DNA of 64,000 nt from an uncultured Dysosmobacter sp. (GCA_947625655.1 CANQPD010000012.1:1-64000), one strand, 5' to 3'; shown: positions 32,417 through 40,761, counted from the first letter of the stretch. The notes: generated from the sequence alone by a model not told the origin. Numbers and translations: made by a program.

Positions 32417-34463
32417 CAGCCGGGGCCCACGGCAGGATAAAGCCGATCCCGCCCTCCGCTTTAACGGCAAGGGGGAAACGACGGAGGAACCCAAGTCCGG
32501 GGGCCGCCCCGCTGGGGCATGGAAAAAGGCGTCGGCCCGCATGAGGGCGGAAGCCCAGCCGGAAGTGACATCCCCGACCACCGATAAACCGGAACAGGGG
32601 CAGCAAGCGCCCTGTGCTCCCGGCGAGCCGGAGACTTCCCCCACCGGGGAGGCTCCCCAGCCTACTGGGGCCGATCCCCCCATGGAGGGCGGCGTCACTG
32701 ATAGGGCACCACAGCAGACCGGGGACGGCGCTGGCCCGGATACCGGGGCTGATCCTTTGGGACAAAGTGTCCCGAAGTACCGGCAGCGGAGCAGACGGGC
32801 GGATTCCGCTCAGCCCAGCGCGGCCCAGGGCAAATACCAGCAGGAGTCCCAACAGGCCCGGCCCGCCGATAAGCTCCGCCACGACAGCGGCGTTGTGGAT
32901 GGCGGCTCTGAGGGGACCGGGGATAAAACCCCGGAGCCTGAACCGCTCCGCAAGGCCCGGCTCCGCATGGAGCGGCGGGAAAGTAAGCTGAACACGGCCA
33001 GCGAGAAACTGGCGAACCAAAAGCCCTACAAGCCGCCCGGCCCTGTGCGCCGGGCGGCTGGCTTTGCCGGGCGGAGCGCCCACGGCTTTGTCCACGGCAA
33101 AATCTATCAGGTGGAGCAGGAGAATGTGGGCGTGGAGGGCGCTCACCGCTCCGAGCTGGTGGGCGAGGCTGTGGGCCGGAGAGCGGTGCGCTATACCAAA
33201 AACCGCGTTCACACCCGCCCGGCCCGGCAGGTGCGAACGGCCCGAGCCCGGTATGTCAATGCGGCGGCGGACTATCGCTTTCAGCAGGCCGCCGCCGAAC
33301 ACCCGGAACTGAGCAAAAATGCCCTGGCCCGGCTGTGGCGGAAACGCCAGCAGCGCAAGCGGTATCAAAAACAGGCAAAGGAGGCGGCCAAGCAGGGCGC
33401 AAGGGCGGCGGAGAAAACGGCGGTCACAACGGAGAAGCTGGCCGCCCGTGTTGCGGGCACGGTCAAGCGCCATCCTGTGGCGGCCCTGATCGTCCTGCTG
33501 TGCCTGCTCCTGATGGTGGGGCTGCAGTCTTGTATGTCCTCGCTGGCCGCTGTCGGCAACGGCATAACCGGGAGCGTCACAGCCGCCACCTATCCGGCGG
33601 AGGACGCCGATCTGCTGGGGGCCGAGGCCGCCTATGCCGGTCTGGAGACCGAACTGCAAAGCTATCTGGATAACTACACCGCCACCCACAGCTATGACGA
33701 GTACCACTTTGATTTAGAGACCATTGAGCACGATCCCTATGTGCTGCTGTCCATCCTGTCCGCCCTCCACCCGGAGGGCTGGACGCTGGCGGACGTGGAG
33801 AACACCCTGCAAGCCCTTTTTGACCGCCAGTATACCCTGACGGAGCGTGTGGTGGTAGAAACGCGGTATGACAGCGAGGGCGAACCCTATTCCTGGTATG
33901 TCTGCCATGTGACGCTGACAAACGAAAATCTGTCCCATCTGCCCGTCTACATCATGGGCGAGGAACCGCTCTCCCGGTACGCCATCTATATGGCCTCGCT
34001 GGGGAACCGGCCCGATCTGTTCCCATCCTCGGCCTATGTGGGCAAATACACCAACCCGCCCACGGTTTACGAGGTGCCCCCGGAGGCCCTGGCCGACGCA
34101 ACCTTTGCGGCCATGCTGGAGGTGGCGGAGAAATTCGTGGGCTATCCCTATGTGTGGGGCGGCAGCTCCCCGGCCACGTCCTTTGACTGCTCCGGCTACC
34201 TGTCCTATATCCTGAACCAGTGCGGCTGGGACGTGGGGCGGCTGGGGGCTACGGGGCTTTACAACTACTGCACCCCCACCAGCGATCCCCAGCCCGGCGA
34301 CTTGGTGTTCTTTGTGGGCACCTATGACACCACCGGCGTTTCCCACTGTGGCTTGTACCTGGGGGATGGCTGGATGCTCCACGCGGGCGATCCCATTGGG
34401 TACGCGAACCTGAACAGCAGCTATTGGCAATCCCACTTCTACGCCTACGGGCGTTTACCTTGA
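32400..34463 (+). CDS. membrane-bound NlpC/P60 cell-wall hydrolase of the transfer apparatus
   Basis: 687 residues. The first 330 are polar and Pro/Gln/Arg-rich, with LGQSVPK written by palindrome copy 8 at about 120. One membrane helix lies at about 358-385 (HPVAALIVLLCLLLMVGL), then an extracellular part. The C-terminal NlpC/P60 domain (about 570-687) has the catalytic Cys in SFDCSGYLSY, His in VSHCGLYLGDG and MLHAGDPIG. It locally opens peptidoglycan for the mating channel (VirB1 role). A CwlT-like lysozyme domain is not evident. Confidence 0.88.
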   Translation: MTPERDSRGPRQDKADPALRFNGKGETTEEPKSGGRPAGAWKKASARMRAEAQPEVTSPTTDKPEQGQQAPCAPGEPETSPTGEAPQPTGADPPMEGGVTDRAPQQTGDGAGPDTGADPLGQSVPKYRQRSRRADSAQPSAAQGKYQQESQQARPADKLRHDSGVVDGGSEGTGDKTPEPEPLRKARLRMERRESKLNTASEKLANQKPYKPPGPVRRAAGFAGRSAHGFVHGKIYQVEQENVGVEGAHRSELVGEAVGRRAVRYTKNRVHTRPARQVRTARARYVNAAADYRFQQAAAEHPELSKNALARLWRKRQQRKRYQKQAKEAAKQGARAAEKTAVTTEKLAARVAGTVKRHPVAALIVLLCLLLMVGLQSCMSSLAAVGNGITGSVTAATYPAEDADLLGAEAAYAGLETELQSYLDNYTATHSYDEYHFDLETIEHDPYVLLSILSALHPEGWTLADVENTLQALFDRQYTLTERVVVETRYDSEGEPYSWYVCHVTLTNENLSHLPVYIMGEEPLSRYAIYMASLGNRPDLFPSSAYVGKYTNPPTVYEVPPEALADATFAAMLEVAEKFVGYPYVWGGSSPATSFDCSGYLSYILNQCGWDVGRLGATGLYNYCTPTSDPQPGDLVFFVGTYDTTGVSHCGLYLGDGWMLHAGDPIGYANLNSSYWQSHFYAYGRLP
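32755..32777 (+). repeat. ICE palindrome copy 8/17 (inside NlpC/P60 gene)
   Basis: CTTTGGGACA-AAG-TGTCCCGAAG, in frame (LGQSVPK) in the disordered cytoplasmic part of the NlpC/P60 protein. Confidence 0.88.
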
Positions 34464-34484
34464 AGGACAAAGGAGGATGAACTA

Positions 34485-34745
34485 TTGGCAATTTCCAAAA
34501 GCGCGAAGATCAAGGCCGAGATGGATAAGGTCAAGGCCAAGATCACGGAACAGCAGACGAAATTGAAGGAGCTGGAACAAAGGCACCGAGAAGCGGAAAA
34601 CGAGGAGATCGTGGACATCGTGCGGGGCATGAGCATCTCCCTGGCCGATCTGCCCGCCCTGCTCCAAACCATGAAGGGCGGCGCTTTGGGACAAAGTGTC
34701 CCAAAGCCGGAGGAAATCCCTGAAAAGGAGGAGTCTGCGGAATGA
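34485..34745 (+). CDS. DUF4315-family small coiled-coil protein
   Basis: 86 residues from TTG 34485, with GGAGG before it. KIKAEMDKVKAKITEQQTKLKELEQRHREAEN is a continuous coiled coil (about 5-38), followed by EEIVDIVRGMSISLADLPALLQTM, the DUF4315 pattern found after the NlpC gene in this element type. Residues LGQSVPK near the C-terminus come from palindrome copy 9. The stop overlaps the next ATG. Function unknown; the position suggests a mating-apparatus accessory. Confidence 0.8.
   Translation: MAISKSAKIKAEMDKVKAKITEQQTKLKELEQRHREAENEEIVDIVRGMSISLADLPALLQTMKGGALGQSVPKPEEIPEKEESAE
34684..34706 (+). repeat. ICE palindrome copy 9/17 (end of DUF4315 gene)
   Basis: CTTTGGGACA-AAG-TGTCCCAAAG, the exact consensus, in frame (LGQSVPK) near the end of the DUF4315 protein. 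Confidence 0.9.
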
Positions 34746-35641
34746 GAAAAACGCGGTATCTGACGGCGGCGCTGTGCGCCGTCGTTTTGCTTTCCGGCCT
34801 TACCGTCCCGGCCTATGCGGGCGGCGGCGAGGAATGGTCTGACGTGGAGGCTTCCACCAGGGAGCCGGTGCAGACTGCCGAGCCCACACCAACGCCGGAG
34901 CCTACCCCTGATCCCACGCCGACGCCGGAACTGGAGCCCACGGTGGAGCCCAGCCCGGAGCCTGCGGCCACGGTGACACCGGCTGCCTCGCCCTCCGGGA
35001 CGGCGGCCACTACCAGCACCGCCAGCGCCAAGCCTGCCACAGTCACGCCGTCCACGGTTTCCGCTGATGATGCCCCGGATGAGGACAACACGGCCACGGG
35101 CGGCGTGGATTGGGAGGGCCTTGATCCCGCCGAGCTGAACCCCCTGACCCCAGACGGCCAGGGCTCGGTGCTGGACAATGCTGCCGAAAGTGAGGGCAAG
35201 GAGTTTTTTACCATCACCACGGCGGATGAGTCCGTATTCTATCTTGTCATTGACCGCCAGAAGAACGGCGAGAACGTGTATTTCCTGAACGCTGTCACCG
35301 TGGCCGATCTCATGGCGCTGGCGGAGGACAGCGGCGCGGCGCTCTCCAGCGTGACGCCGGAGCCCGAACCGGAACCCACCCCCAGCGCGGAACCGGAGCC
35401 GGAGCCGGAACCCGAACCGGAGAAAACCGGCGGCCTTGGCACATTCCTTGTGGCCCTGGCGGTAGTGGCCGTGGGCGGCGGGGCCGGGTGGTATTTCAAA
35501 ATATACCGGCCCAAGCAGCAGCGGGCCGCCGATGATCTGGAGGAGGACTACACGGAGCCGGACTATGGGGCCAGCTATGACGGTTATGACAACGACGGCG
35601 GGGACGATGACGGTCCGCCCTGGGATGAGGAGGACGAATGA
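34742..35641 (+). CDS. DUF4366-family surface protein
   Basis: 299 residues. A signal peptide spans 1-27 (AALCAVVLLSGLTVPAYA), then a long Pro-Glu-Thr stalk (about 40-110, PTPEPTP runs), a small globular part (FFTITTADESVFYLVIDRQKNGENVYFLN, about 155-185), a second P/E stalk, and a C-terminal membrane helix (FLVALAVVAVGGGAGWYF) with an acidic cytoplasmic tail. This is the DUF4366 layout. It is likely an extracellular, membrane-anchored part of the mating apparatus. It overlaps genes on both sides by 4 bp. Confidence 0.8.
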   Translation: MRKTRYLTAALCAVVLLSGLTVPAYAGGGEEWSDVEASTREPVQTAEPTPTPEPTPDPTPTPELEPTVEPSPEPAATVTPAASPSGTAATTSTASAKPATVTPSTVSADDAPDEDNTATGGVDWEGLDPAELNPLTPDGQGSVLDNAAESEGKEFFTITTADESVFYLVIDRQKNGENVYFLNAVTVADLMALAEDSGAALSSVTPEPEPEPTPSAEPEPEPEPEPEKTGGLGTFLVALAVVAVGGGAGWYFKIYRPKQQRAADDLEEDYTEPDYGASYDGYDNDGGDDDGPPWDEEDE

Positions 35642-35814
35642 ATTTTACCGACAGCCTGTATGAGCCGGAAATGAAGAAAAAGCCCCAGCCGGAGGAACCC
35701 CCACGGGCGGGCGCGCCCGACGGCTCCCGCTGCATGGGCTGCCCCTACTGGCGGGGGATCATGTGCGTATCCTGCTACCGGGATTTGGTGCGCCAGCTCT
35801 GCGCCCGGAGGTGA
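35638..35814 (+). CDS. small Cys-rich protein
   Basis: 58 residues. The C-terminal part has CMGCPYWRGIMCVSCYRDL, two CxxC pairs that look like a zinc knuckle. The start ATG overlaps the stop of the DUF4366 gene (ATGA). It belongs to a run of small Cys-rich proteins downstream of the transfer apparatus. Function unknown. Confidence 0.6.
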   Translation: MNFTDSLYEPEMKKKPQPEEPPRAGAPDGSRCMGCPYWRGIMCVSCYRDLVRQLCARR

Positions 35815-35818
35815 AGCG

Positions 35819-36184
35819 ATGGAGGATTGCCGGGAGCTGACGCGGCAGGAGCGGGCGGCGATCCGGGCGCTGGTGACAAAGTGGTGTGCCAACTATGACC
35901 GGGAGCACGGTTGTCTCCCGCTGGAGTGTGGGTGTTATATGCTCGGCAAGTGCTGGACGGGCGCCTATTGCCGCTACTTCCGGGAGGCCGTGCTCCCCCT
36001 TGATCCGGCGCTGGAGGCGGCTTTGACCGCCCAAGGCCCGGCCCTGGAGCTCCGTGTCTGCCCCATTTGCGGCAGCTCATTCCCGCCTATGGGAAAACGG
36101 GCCTTTTGTTCAACCGCCTGCACCGAGGCCGCCCGGCGCATACGGCAGCGGGGATATATGAAAAACAGGCGGCGCGGCAGTTAG
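35819..36184 (+). CDS. cysteine-rich VLP-type zinc protein
   Basis: 121 residues. LTRQERAAIRALVTKWCANYD, then CLPLECGCYMLGKCWTGAYCRYFREAVLPLDP (the Cys-rich VLP domain, about 8-60), and a C-terminal zinc finger CPICGSSF...CSTACTEAARRIRQRGY. Both are known from conjugative elements of gut Firmicutes, without proven function. DNA binding by the second finger is plausible. It starts 4 bp after the previous stop. Confidence 0.75.
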   Translation: MEDCRELTRQERAAIRALVTKWCANYDREHGCLPLECGCYMLGKCWTGAYCRYFREAVLPLDPALEAALTAQGPALELRVCPICGSSFPPMGKRAFCSTACTEAARRIRQRGYMKNRRRGS

Positions 36185-36305
36185 CTTTTGCCGTTCTGAA
36201 CCCCGCCTGCGGCAAGGCTTTCCGGGCCTGTTTTTTAGGGGGCCGGTACGTTTTCACGTCTGGCCCCCATTTTCACAAGAAAAAGCTAACATTACCCGTG
36301 CGGGG

Positions 36306-36328
36306 CTTTGGGACAAAGTGTCCCGAAG
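36306..36328 (+). repeat. ICE palindrome copy 10/17 (before DUF3849-like gene)
   Basis: CTTTGGGACA-AAG-TGTCCCGAAG in the 178-bp gap, 35 bp before the next start. Confidence 0.88.
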
Positions 36329-36362
36329 CTCCGCCTGTTTTATCTGGACGAGGAGGTTGATT

Positions 36363-37562
36363 ATGGAAGCCAATGGCGGCTTTATTTACAAAATGGCGGC
36401 GAACCCATGCAGCGACAGCCCCGACACCCGGTTTTTCCTGCAAGCCTATGAGCAGGCGGAAAGTGGGAAACTGTTTCCCCGTGATGTTTTATATATCGGC
36501 ACGCAGGAACAATGCAGGGCGTTTTTGAGCCGTCTGTCCGCCGGGGAGCTGACACAGGAGCAGGTCAAAAACTTCTACATCCACGGCGAGGAGCCCAAAA
36601 TCAGATATTACCATATCAACGAAGCGGCGGCGGAGCAGGCACATCGGCTAAATAGTATGTATGCGTTTAGGCCCGGCGCGGCCACCGCGCACTACCGGCA
36701 AATGGTGGATAAAGCCTACGTCATAGCGGAAAAGCAAAAGGCTTGTGTCGATCCCATGTACCATGACAAAATCGACTATCTTGTGGATTTGTATGCCCGC
36801 AAGCTGGCGGACAATCTTAATCAGGGCTATGCCATCGACATCCGTGTACCCTCTTATTTGATTTCCGGAGGTGCTAATTTCCCCACGGCGAAAAAGCACA
36901 AACAAAACGCCGCGAATGATAGGAACATGGGCGAGTATATGTACATCCAGGGCCTTTTGGACAAGATACGCTCCACAGGCACGGGCGGCATCAGCGCCGA
37001 TGACAGACAGGCCGTTGAAAAACTGGAAGCCAAGCTGGACGGGCTGAAAGCCGAGCAGGAGCACATGAAAGCCGTCAATGCCTATTACCGCAAGCACAAG
37101 ACGCTGGAAGGCTGCCCTGGCCTGACCCCGGAGGGGATTCTGGAGCTTCAGGCGTCTATGTCCCGCGACTGGCGGGAAAACCCTGTCCCTTATCCGTCCT
37201 ATACGCTCTCCAACAACAACGCTAACATCCACCGGGTAGAGGATCGTATCAATGATTTGAAAAACCGATCCGAGTTTGCGGGCTGGGAGTTTCCGGGCGG
37301 CAGGGCTGAGGTGAATGAGGGCGAGAACCGCCTGCAACTGATTTTTGACGAAAAACCGACAGACGAGCAGCGGCGGGCGCTCAAACACGGCGGTTTCCGC
37401 TGGGCGCCCAGCCAGGGGGTATGGCAGCGCCAACTCACCCGCAACGCCATCTACGCGGCGGATCAGATCGACTTTATCAGGCCGGAGGGTGGCGGCAGCA
37501 TTTCCGCCCTCCAACCCTACAACCACAAACAGCGCGAAACACCCGACAGGGGCGACAGATAG
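36363..37562 (+). CDS. DUF3849/DUF3560-like ICE protein
   Basis: 399 residues from ATG 36363 (GAGGAGG nine bases before). The N-terminal part (about 1-190) fits DUF3849: FFLQAYEQAESGKLFPRDVLYI, then MVDKAYVIAEKQKACVDPMYHDK. The C-terminal part (about 310-385) reads GWEFPGGRAEVNEGENRLQLIF and RALKHGGFRWAPSQGVWQRQL, a module found at the end of large mobile-element polyvalent proteins. The role is unknown and may concern DNA protection after transfer. It is 8 bp before the next gene. Confidence 0.6.
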   Translation: MEANGGFIYKMAANPCSDSPDTRFFLQAYEQAESGKLFPRDVLYIGTQEQCRAFLSRLSAGELTQEQVKNFYIHGEEPKIRYYHINEAAAEQAHRLNSMYAFRPGAATAHYRQMVDKAYVIAEKQKACVDPMYHDKIDYLVDLYARKLADNLNQGYAIDIRVPSYLISGGANFPTAKKHKQNAANDRNMGEYMYIQGLLDKIRSTGTGGISADDRQAVEKLEAKLDGLKAEQEHMKAVNAYYRKHKTLEGCPGLTPEGILELQASMSRDWRENPVPYPSYTLSNNNANIHRVEDRINDLKNRSEFAGWEFPGGRAEVNEGENRLQLIFDEKPTDEQRRALKHGGFRWAPSQGVWQRQLTRNAIYAADQIDFIRPEGGGSISALQPYNHKQRETPDRGDR

Positions 37563-37570
37563 GAGGTACT

Positions 37571-38155
37571 ATGGACAAAAATCAAGGCTATGAAATCCAG
37601 CAGGCTGTCCTGTTCGACAATGGACGGGGTATGGCTTTTGGGGCGCACCCCAGGGAGGGCTTTGTGACGTGGCAGTTTACCGAGGAGGCCGGAAAGCGGG
37701 ACTACTATTGGGGACACTACCACAGCGACAAGGCTACTGCTGAAAAGGAGTTTACCGAACGCGGCGCGGACTATATGCGCCGTTTTGCCGTCAAGGTGGT
37801 GCAGATCGAAGCCCCCGGCCTTTACAAGTATTATTCCACCCAGCGGCCCGTGGACATCGGCACATTTCCCAAGCCGCCCCGCAACGCGCCGGATGAGATC
37901 GTAAACTACGAGGGGCGCGTCCCCGTGGAGGGCGGCGCGTTTCAGGCGTGGGGCCACCTCACCTATACCCGGCCCCTGACGGATCGGGAGGTGGCGGACT
38001 ATGAGCTCCGGCCCGCCCCGGAGGTGGCTGGTCTGTGGCGGGAGGAAAGCCCGCGCCCCATTGCCGAACAGATGGCGGAGGCCCAAAAGCTGGCCGGGGA
38101 GCAGCGGGCCCAGCCCGGCCCTGATAAGAACGCCCCGGACAGGGACGATAGATGA
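37571..38155 (+). CDS. uncharacterised ICE protein (YodL/DUF4316-like)
   Basis: 194 residues from ATG 37571 (GGAGG before). YEIQQAVLFDNGRGMAFG, then FVTWQFTEEAGKRDYYWGHYHSD at the front, and VEGGAFQAWGHLTYTRPLT then DYELRPAP behind. No catalytic motif. The tail (IAEQMAEAQKLAGEQR) resembles the tail of the SpoVG-like protein at 27793, suggesting a shared short linear motif. It overlaps mobC by 4 bp. Confidence 0.5.
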   Translation: MDKNQGYEIQQAVLFDNGRGMAFGAHPREGFVTWQFTEEAGKRDYYWGHYHSDKATAEKEFTERGADYMRRFAVKVVQIEAPGLYKYYSTQRPVDIGTFPKPPRNAPDEIVNYEGRVPVEGGAFQAWGHLTYTRPLTDREVADYELRPAPEVAGLWREESPRPIAEQMAEAQKLAGEQRAQPGPDKNAPDRDDR

Positions 38156-38496
38156 AAAAGCGCCGCCGCCCGGTCCACCTGCATGTCATGGTGTCCGAGG
38201 AGGAGCTTGCTCTGATCCGGGAGCGTATGGCTGAGGCGGGTATCCGCAACATGGGGGCCTATGTGCGGAAAATGGCTCTAAACGGCTATGTGCTCCACGT
38301 CGATCTGTCCCCCGTCCGGGAGCTTGTCTCCCTGCAAAGGAGGTGCTCCAACAATCTCAATCAGGTGGCGGTCACGGCCAACACCTACGGCGGGATATAC
38401 CCCGATGACATCAAACGTCTGCAACAGGACTATGCCGATCTGTGGGAGCCTCTGTCCGAGCTGCTGAAAAAGCTGTCCGAAATCGTGGGCTCCTGA
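38152..38496 (+). CDS. mobC: MobC-type relaxosome accessory protein
   Basis: 114 residues. The ribbon-helix-helix-like front (VHLHVMVSEEELALIRERM, then RNMGAYVRKMALNGYVL) and LVSLQRRCSNNLNQVAVTANTYG (the MobC signature, about 60-85) place it in the MobC/BfmC family. It binds oriT and helps the relaxase. The relaxase gene is 2.3 kb downstream, separated by an insertion-like block. An oriT close by is expected. Confidence 0.88.
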   Translation: MKKRRRPVHLHVMVSEEELALIRERMAEAGIRNMGAYVRKMALNGYVLHVDLSPVRELVSLQRRCSNNLNQVAVTANTYGGIYPDDIKRLQQDYADLWEPLSELLKKLSEIVGS

Positions 38497-38537
38497 TCCT
38501 TGCCGGGGAGCGGTGCGCCGTTCCCTGGCTCCTGCGA

Positions 38538-38560
38538 GTTTGGGACACTTTGTCCCAAAG
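38538..38560 (-). repeat. ICE palindrome copy 11/17 (after mobC)
   Basis: GTTTGGGACA-CTT-TGTCCCAAAG. It is preceded by CCTGCGAG, the same flank as copy 12, and directly followed by a terminator. Confidence 0.88.
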
Positions 38561-38561
38561 A

Positions 38562-38599
38562 AGAAAGACGGTCGGCTATATCGGCCGTCCGTCTTTCTA
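38562..38599. terminator. bidirectional terminator
   Basis: Stem of about 15 bp, AGAAAGACGGTCGGC with GGCCGTCCGTCTTTCT (one mismatch), between convergent mobC and the minus-strand gene that ends at 38597. Confidence 0.65.
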
Positions 38600-39043
38600 T
38601 CCGTATACATTTATTTTTTCCCCATCTATATAACCATCATGCGTCTTATAGTCCAATGACAGAATAAAGTCCCCCGGTTGGTTGTGGTTGATAAAAGTAG
38701 CGGAAGTGTCGCTCATGCTGAACAACGCCGCAATCATCCGGGTCATTATATCGGGATAAAAGCTGCAGCACATATATAGAGTTACTGTGATTCCAAAATC
38801 CTTTTGGTTTATATCCATATCAACGTGAAAGGTCTCTGATAAATCAAGTGCCAAGTCAATAAATCGTTGGCGTTTAGCCATTCTTTCAGGTATTTCCTGA
38901 TAGCGGATGCTTTGCATCTTCCGCTTAAATTCTTCTAATTTGGTTTGTGTCTTTGCTTGTTCTTCCTCACTTCGGGGCTCGTCAAATTCTTCATAATCTT
39001 CTTGTGGATAGCGTCTTGAGTAGAGCTCTGTATTTTCAAACAT
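38597..39043 (-). CDS. uncharacterised protein
   Basis: 148 residues, AT-richer than the transfer genes. A charged helical front (SEEEQAKTQTKLEEFKRKMQ), then FHVDMDINQKDFGITVTLYM and a C-terminal beta part with GDFILSLDYKTHDG. I do not recognise it. It overlaps the SLOG gene by 8 bp, so the two are cotranscribed in a cargo block between palindrome copies 11 and 12. Confidence 0.55.
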   Translation of the reverse strand: MFENTELYSRRYPQEDYEEFDEPRSEEEQAKTQTKLEEFKRKMQSIRYQEIPERMAKRQRFIDLALDLSETFHVDMDINQKDFGITVTLYMCCSFYPDIMTRMIAALFSMSDTSATFINHNQPGDFILSLDYKTHDGYIDGEKINVYG

Positions 39044-39524
39044 GGCTTTCTTCCTCCGCTAAATTGATAATTTGCAATCCTTTCGTTTTGGCATACCGGA
39101 CAGTGTGCGCCGTTCCTCCACGCTGCTTTATCAAGTAACACACACAAATCCCGCTGTGTTCGACCAAATGGCGATTGCGCTTGAACATACAATCACTTGT
39201 ATAGTCTTGGGAGGTGTAAACAATCTTGTCGGCCTGTGCTTTGATCATTTCATAGACTTGTTGGTCAGGCTCCGGCCACTTTTGAGCTTGTGATCGGCAC
39301 GGCAGCACAAGAATGAGTTTGATACGGGGCAGTTCCGCTTTGAGCTTGATGACACTCTGAGCCGCAATAGTATCAAAGCCTAAAGCACCCCCTGCTCCAA
39401 AATAGATGACATTCTTTTGCTCTAATTCCCTGATCGTGCTCTCTAATTTTTCCGCAACAGTTTCATATTCTCCCTTTGGGATGTTCCTGTGTCCGGTAAA
39501 GCAGCAGGTTTGTGCTTTTTTCAT
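39036..39524 (-). CDS. SLOG-family (DUF1273/YpsA-like) protein
   Basis: 162 residues from ATG 39524 (a GTG at 39533 is possible). AQTCCFTGHRNIPKGEY at the start, FGAGGALGFDTIAAQSVIKLK and GTAHTVRYAKTKGLQIINL at the end form the Rossmann-like SLOG fold with the GGAxGxD nucleotide-binding turn. SLOG proteins bind nucleotide derivatives or signals and often occur with defence genes. It is paired with the unknown 38597 gene and divergent to an XRE regulator. Confidence 0.75.
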   Translation of the reverse strand: MKKAQTCCFTGHRNIPKGEYETVAEKLESTIRELEQKNVIYFGAGGALGFDTIAAQSVIKLKAELPRIKLILVLPCRSQAQKWPEPDQQVYEMIKAQADKIVYTSQDYTSDCMFKRNRHLVEHSGICVCYLIKQRGGTAHTVRYAKTKGLQIINLAEEESHV

Positions 39525-39670
39525 TTTTATCACTACTCAAATAGTTAATTTTCTTAATTGTATCCAAATAATTAGCGCATGTCAACGATTATTCCCGAAT
39601 GGTTCGGGCAAAAATGGGATAGTCATATAGTAAAATTGGATACAGCAACATGGCGGGGTGGTGATGGAAT

Positions 39671-39979
39671 ATGGAGAAGTCCGAGTTTATCAAGCGACTG
39701 GTGGCGTTACGAATGGAAAAAGGCGTTTCTGCAAGGGACATGAGCTTGTCTATTGGACAAAGCGCCAGCTATATCAACAACATAGAAAGCGGCATGAGTT
39801 ATCCATCCATGACAGGCTTTTTCTATATTTGTGACTATCTTGGAATTAGCCCTAAAGAGTTTTTCGATACGGAAGCTGCTAATCCCAATAAATTAAATGA
39901 ATTGTTGGAGGCGGCGAAAGGTTTAAACACGGAACAGTTGGACAATCTGATTGCCATTACTAAAGGATTGAAACGATGA
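39671..39979 (+). CDS. XRE-family regulator
   Basis: 102 residues. HTH at about 6-62 (IKRLVALRMEKGVSARDMSLSIGQSASYINNIESGMSYPSM) and a short helical tail (LLEAAKGLNTEQLDNLIAI). It is divergent from the SLOG pair and probably controls that cargo block through the shared 146-bp AT-rich region. GGTGGTGATGG stands before the ATG. Confidence 0.85.
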   Translation: MEKSEFIKRLVALRMEKGVSARDMSLSIGQSASYINNIESGMSYPSMTGFFYICDYLGISPKEFFDTEAANPNKLNELLEAAKGLNTEQLDNLIAITKGLKR

Positions 39980-39983
39980 TATA

Positions 39984-40024
39984 AAAAGAAAGTGACGGTT
40001 GGGATCAGCCGTCACTTTCTTTTA
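39984..40024 (+). terminator. terminator after the XRE gene
   Basis: A 15-bp stem AAAAGAAAGTGACGG with CCGTCACTTTCTTTT (39984-39998 with 40009-40023), starting 5 bases after the stop. Confidence 0.85.
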
Positions 40025-40079
40025 TATTAGAACAATAGTACCCTACCAAAATCCGGGACGTTGCTCCCGGTTCCTGCGA

Positions 40080-40102
40080 GTTCGGGACACTTTGTCCCAA
40101 AC
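40080..40102 (-). repeat. ICE palindrome copy 12/17 (upstream of promoter P40124)
   Basis: GTTCGGGACA-CTT-TGTCCCAAAC, 21 bp before the -35 box. It shares the left flank CCTGCGAG with copy 11. Confidence 0.88.
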
Positions 40103-40123
40103 CGGCAGGAGCCGGAGGCATCC

Positions 40124-40152
40124 TTTACGGCCCTTCTGAACGGAGTTATAAT
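40124..40152 (+). promoter_or_regulatory. promoter, duplicate of the one at 50471
   Basis: TTTACG (40124-40129), 17 bp, TATAAT (40147-40152), with GGAGGCATCC before the -35. The same block of about 45 bp, including GGAGGCATCCTTTACGGCCCT, recurs at 50461. Both copies have a palindrome copy just upstream. Confidence 0.75.
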
Positions 40153-40205
40153 ATACATATACAGATGAAATAAGCAAAATCGAAAACTTTTCAGGAGGTT
40201 TTATC

Positions 40206-40496
40206 ATGCGTATTGTTGGTAAATTGCTGGCTCTGCCCTTTGCCCTGGCTCTCTCCCTGCTGACGCTGGTGCTGGCGTTCTTCGGTCAGATCGCGGGGGT
40301 GGCGCTCAACATCCTGTGCGGCCTGTTCGTGATCGGCTCCCTGTTTGCCTTGCTCATTGAGGGGGATTCCTGGGGCGTCCAGGGCCTTGTGATCGCGTTC
40401 TGCATTTCCCCCTTTGGCCTGCCCCTGCTGGCGGAGCTGCTGCTGAATGGGCTGGCCGATCTGAGCAGCTCCATGTGGGGCTATATCATGGCGTAA
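40206..40496 (+). CDS. CD1845-type small membrane protein
   Basis: 96 residues with about three hydrophobic helices: LLALPFALALSLLTLVLAFFG, GVALNILCGLFVIGSLFALL and LVIAFCISPFGLPLLAELLL. This is the CD1845-like membrane protein seen just before the relaxase in CD1115-type elements. Function unknown. It has its own promoter at 40124 and AGGAGG before the ATG. Confidence 0.7.
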   Translation: MRIVGKLLALPFALALSLLTLVLAFFGQIAGVALNILCGLFVIGSLFALLIEGDSWGVQGLVIAFCISPFGLPLLAELLLNGLADLSSSMWGYIMA

Positions 40497-40514
40497 GGAT
40501 GGAAGAACACGGGC

Positions 40515-40691
40515 ATGAAAGAAAGCTGCTTGAACTGTGCTCATAAGACCGGGTGCCTCTTGCGGAGCATAACCATCTACCAACTGTTTATTGCCACCGG
40601 GCGGGAGCACATGGCGGCAAAGGCCAGGGAGAATATGAATATCCGGCCATCCTGCACAAATTGGAAACGGAAAGAAGAACGGGAAACTTGA
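40515..40691 (+). CDS. small Cys-containing protein
   Basis: 58 residues. CLNCAHKTGCLL at the front, a helix IYQLFIATGREHMAAKAREN, then RPSCTNWKRKEE. The Cys spacing suggests a small metal site. It starts 18 bp after the previous stop and is followed by palindrome copy 13. Function unknown. Confidence 0.5.
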   Translation: MKESCLNCAHKTGCLLRSITIYQLFIATGREHMAAKARENMNIRPSCTNWKRKEERET

Positions 40692-40698
40692 CCCCTTG

Positions 40699-40721
40699 CT
40701 TTGGGACAAAGTGTCCCAAAG
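40699..40721 (+). repeat. ICE palindrome copy 13/17 (before the relaxase)
   Basis: CTTTGGGACA-AAG-TGTCCCAAAG, the exact consensus, 7 bp upstream of a terminator hairpin and 8 bp after the previous stop. Confidence 0.9.
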
Positions 40722-40727
40722 CTGACA

Positions 40728-40759
40728 AGCCGGGCGGCATTTGCCGCCCGGCTCTTTTT
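40728..40759 (+). terminator. terminator/attenuator before the relaxase gene
   Basis: A perfect 11-bp stem AGCCGGGCGGC (40728-40738) with 40743-40753, a 4-nt loop, then CTTTTTG. It stands directly in front of the relaxase ribosome site, so relaxase expression probably needs antitermination or its own promoter. Confidence 0.8.
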
Positions 40760-40761
40760 GT

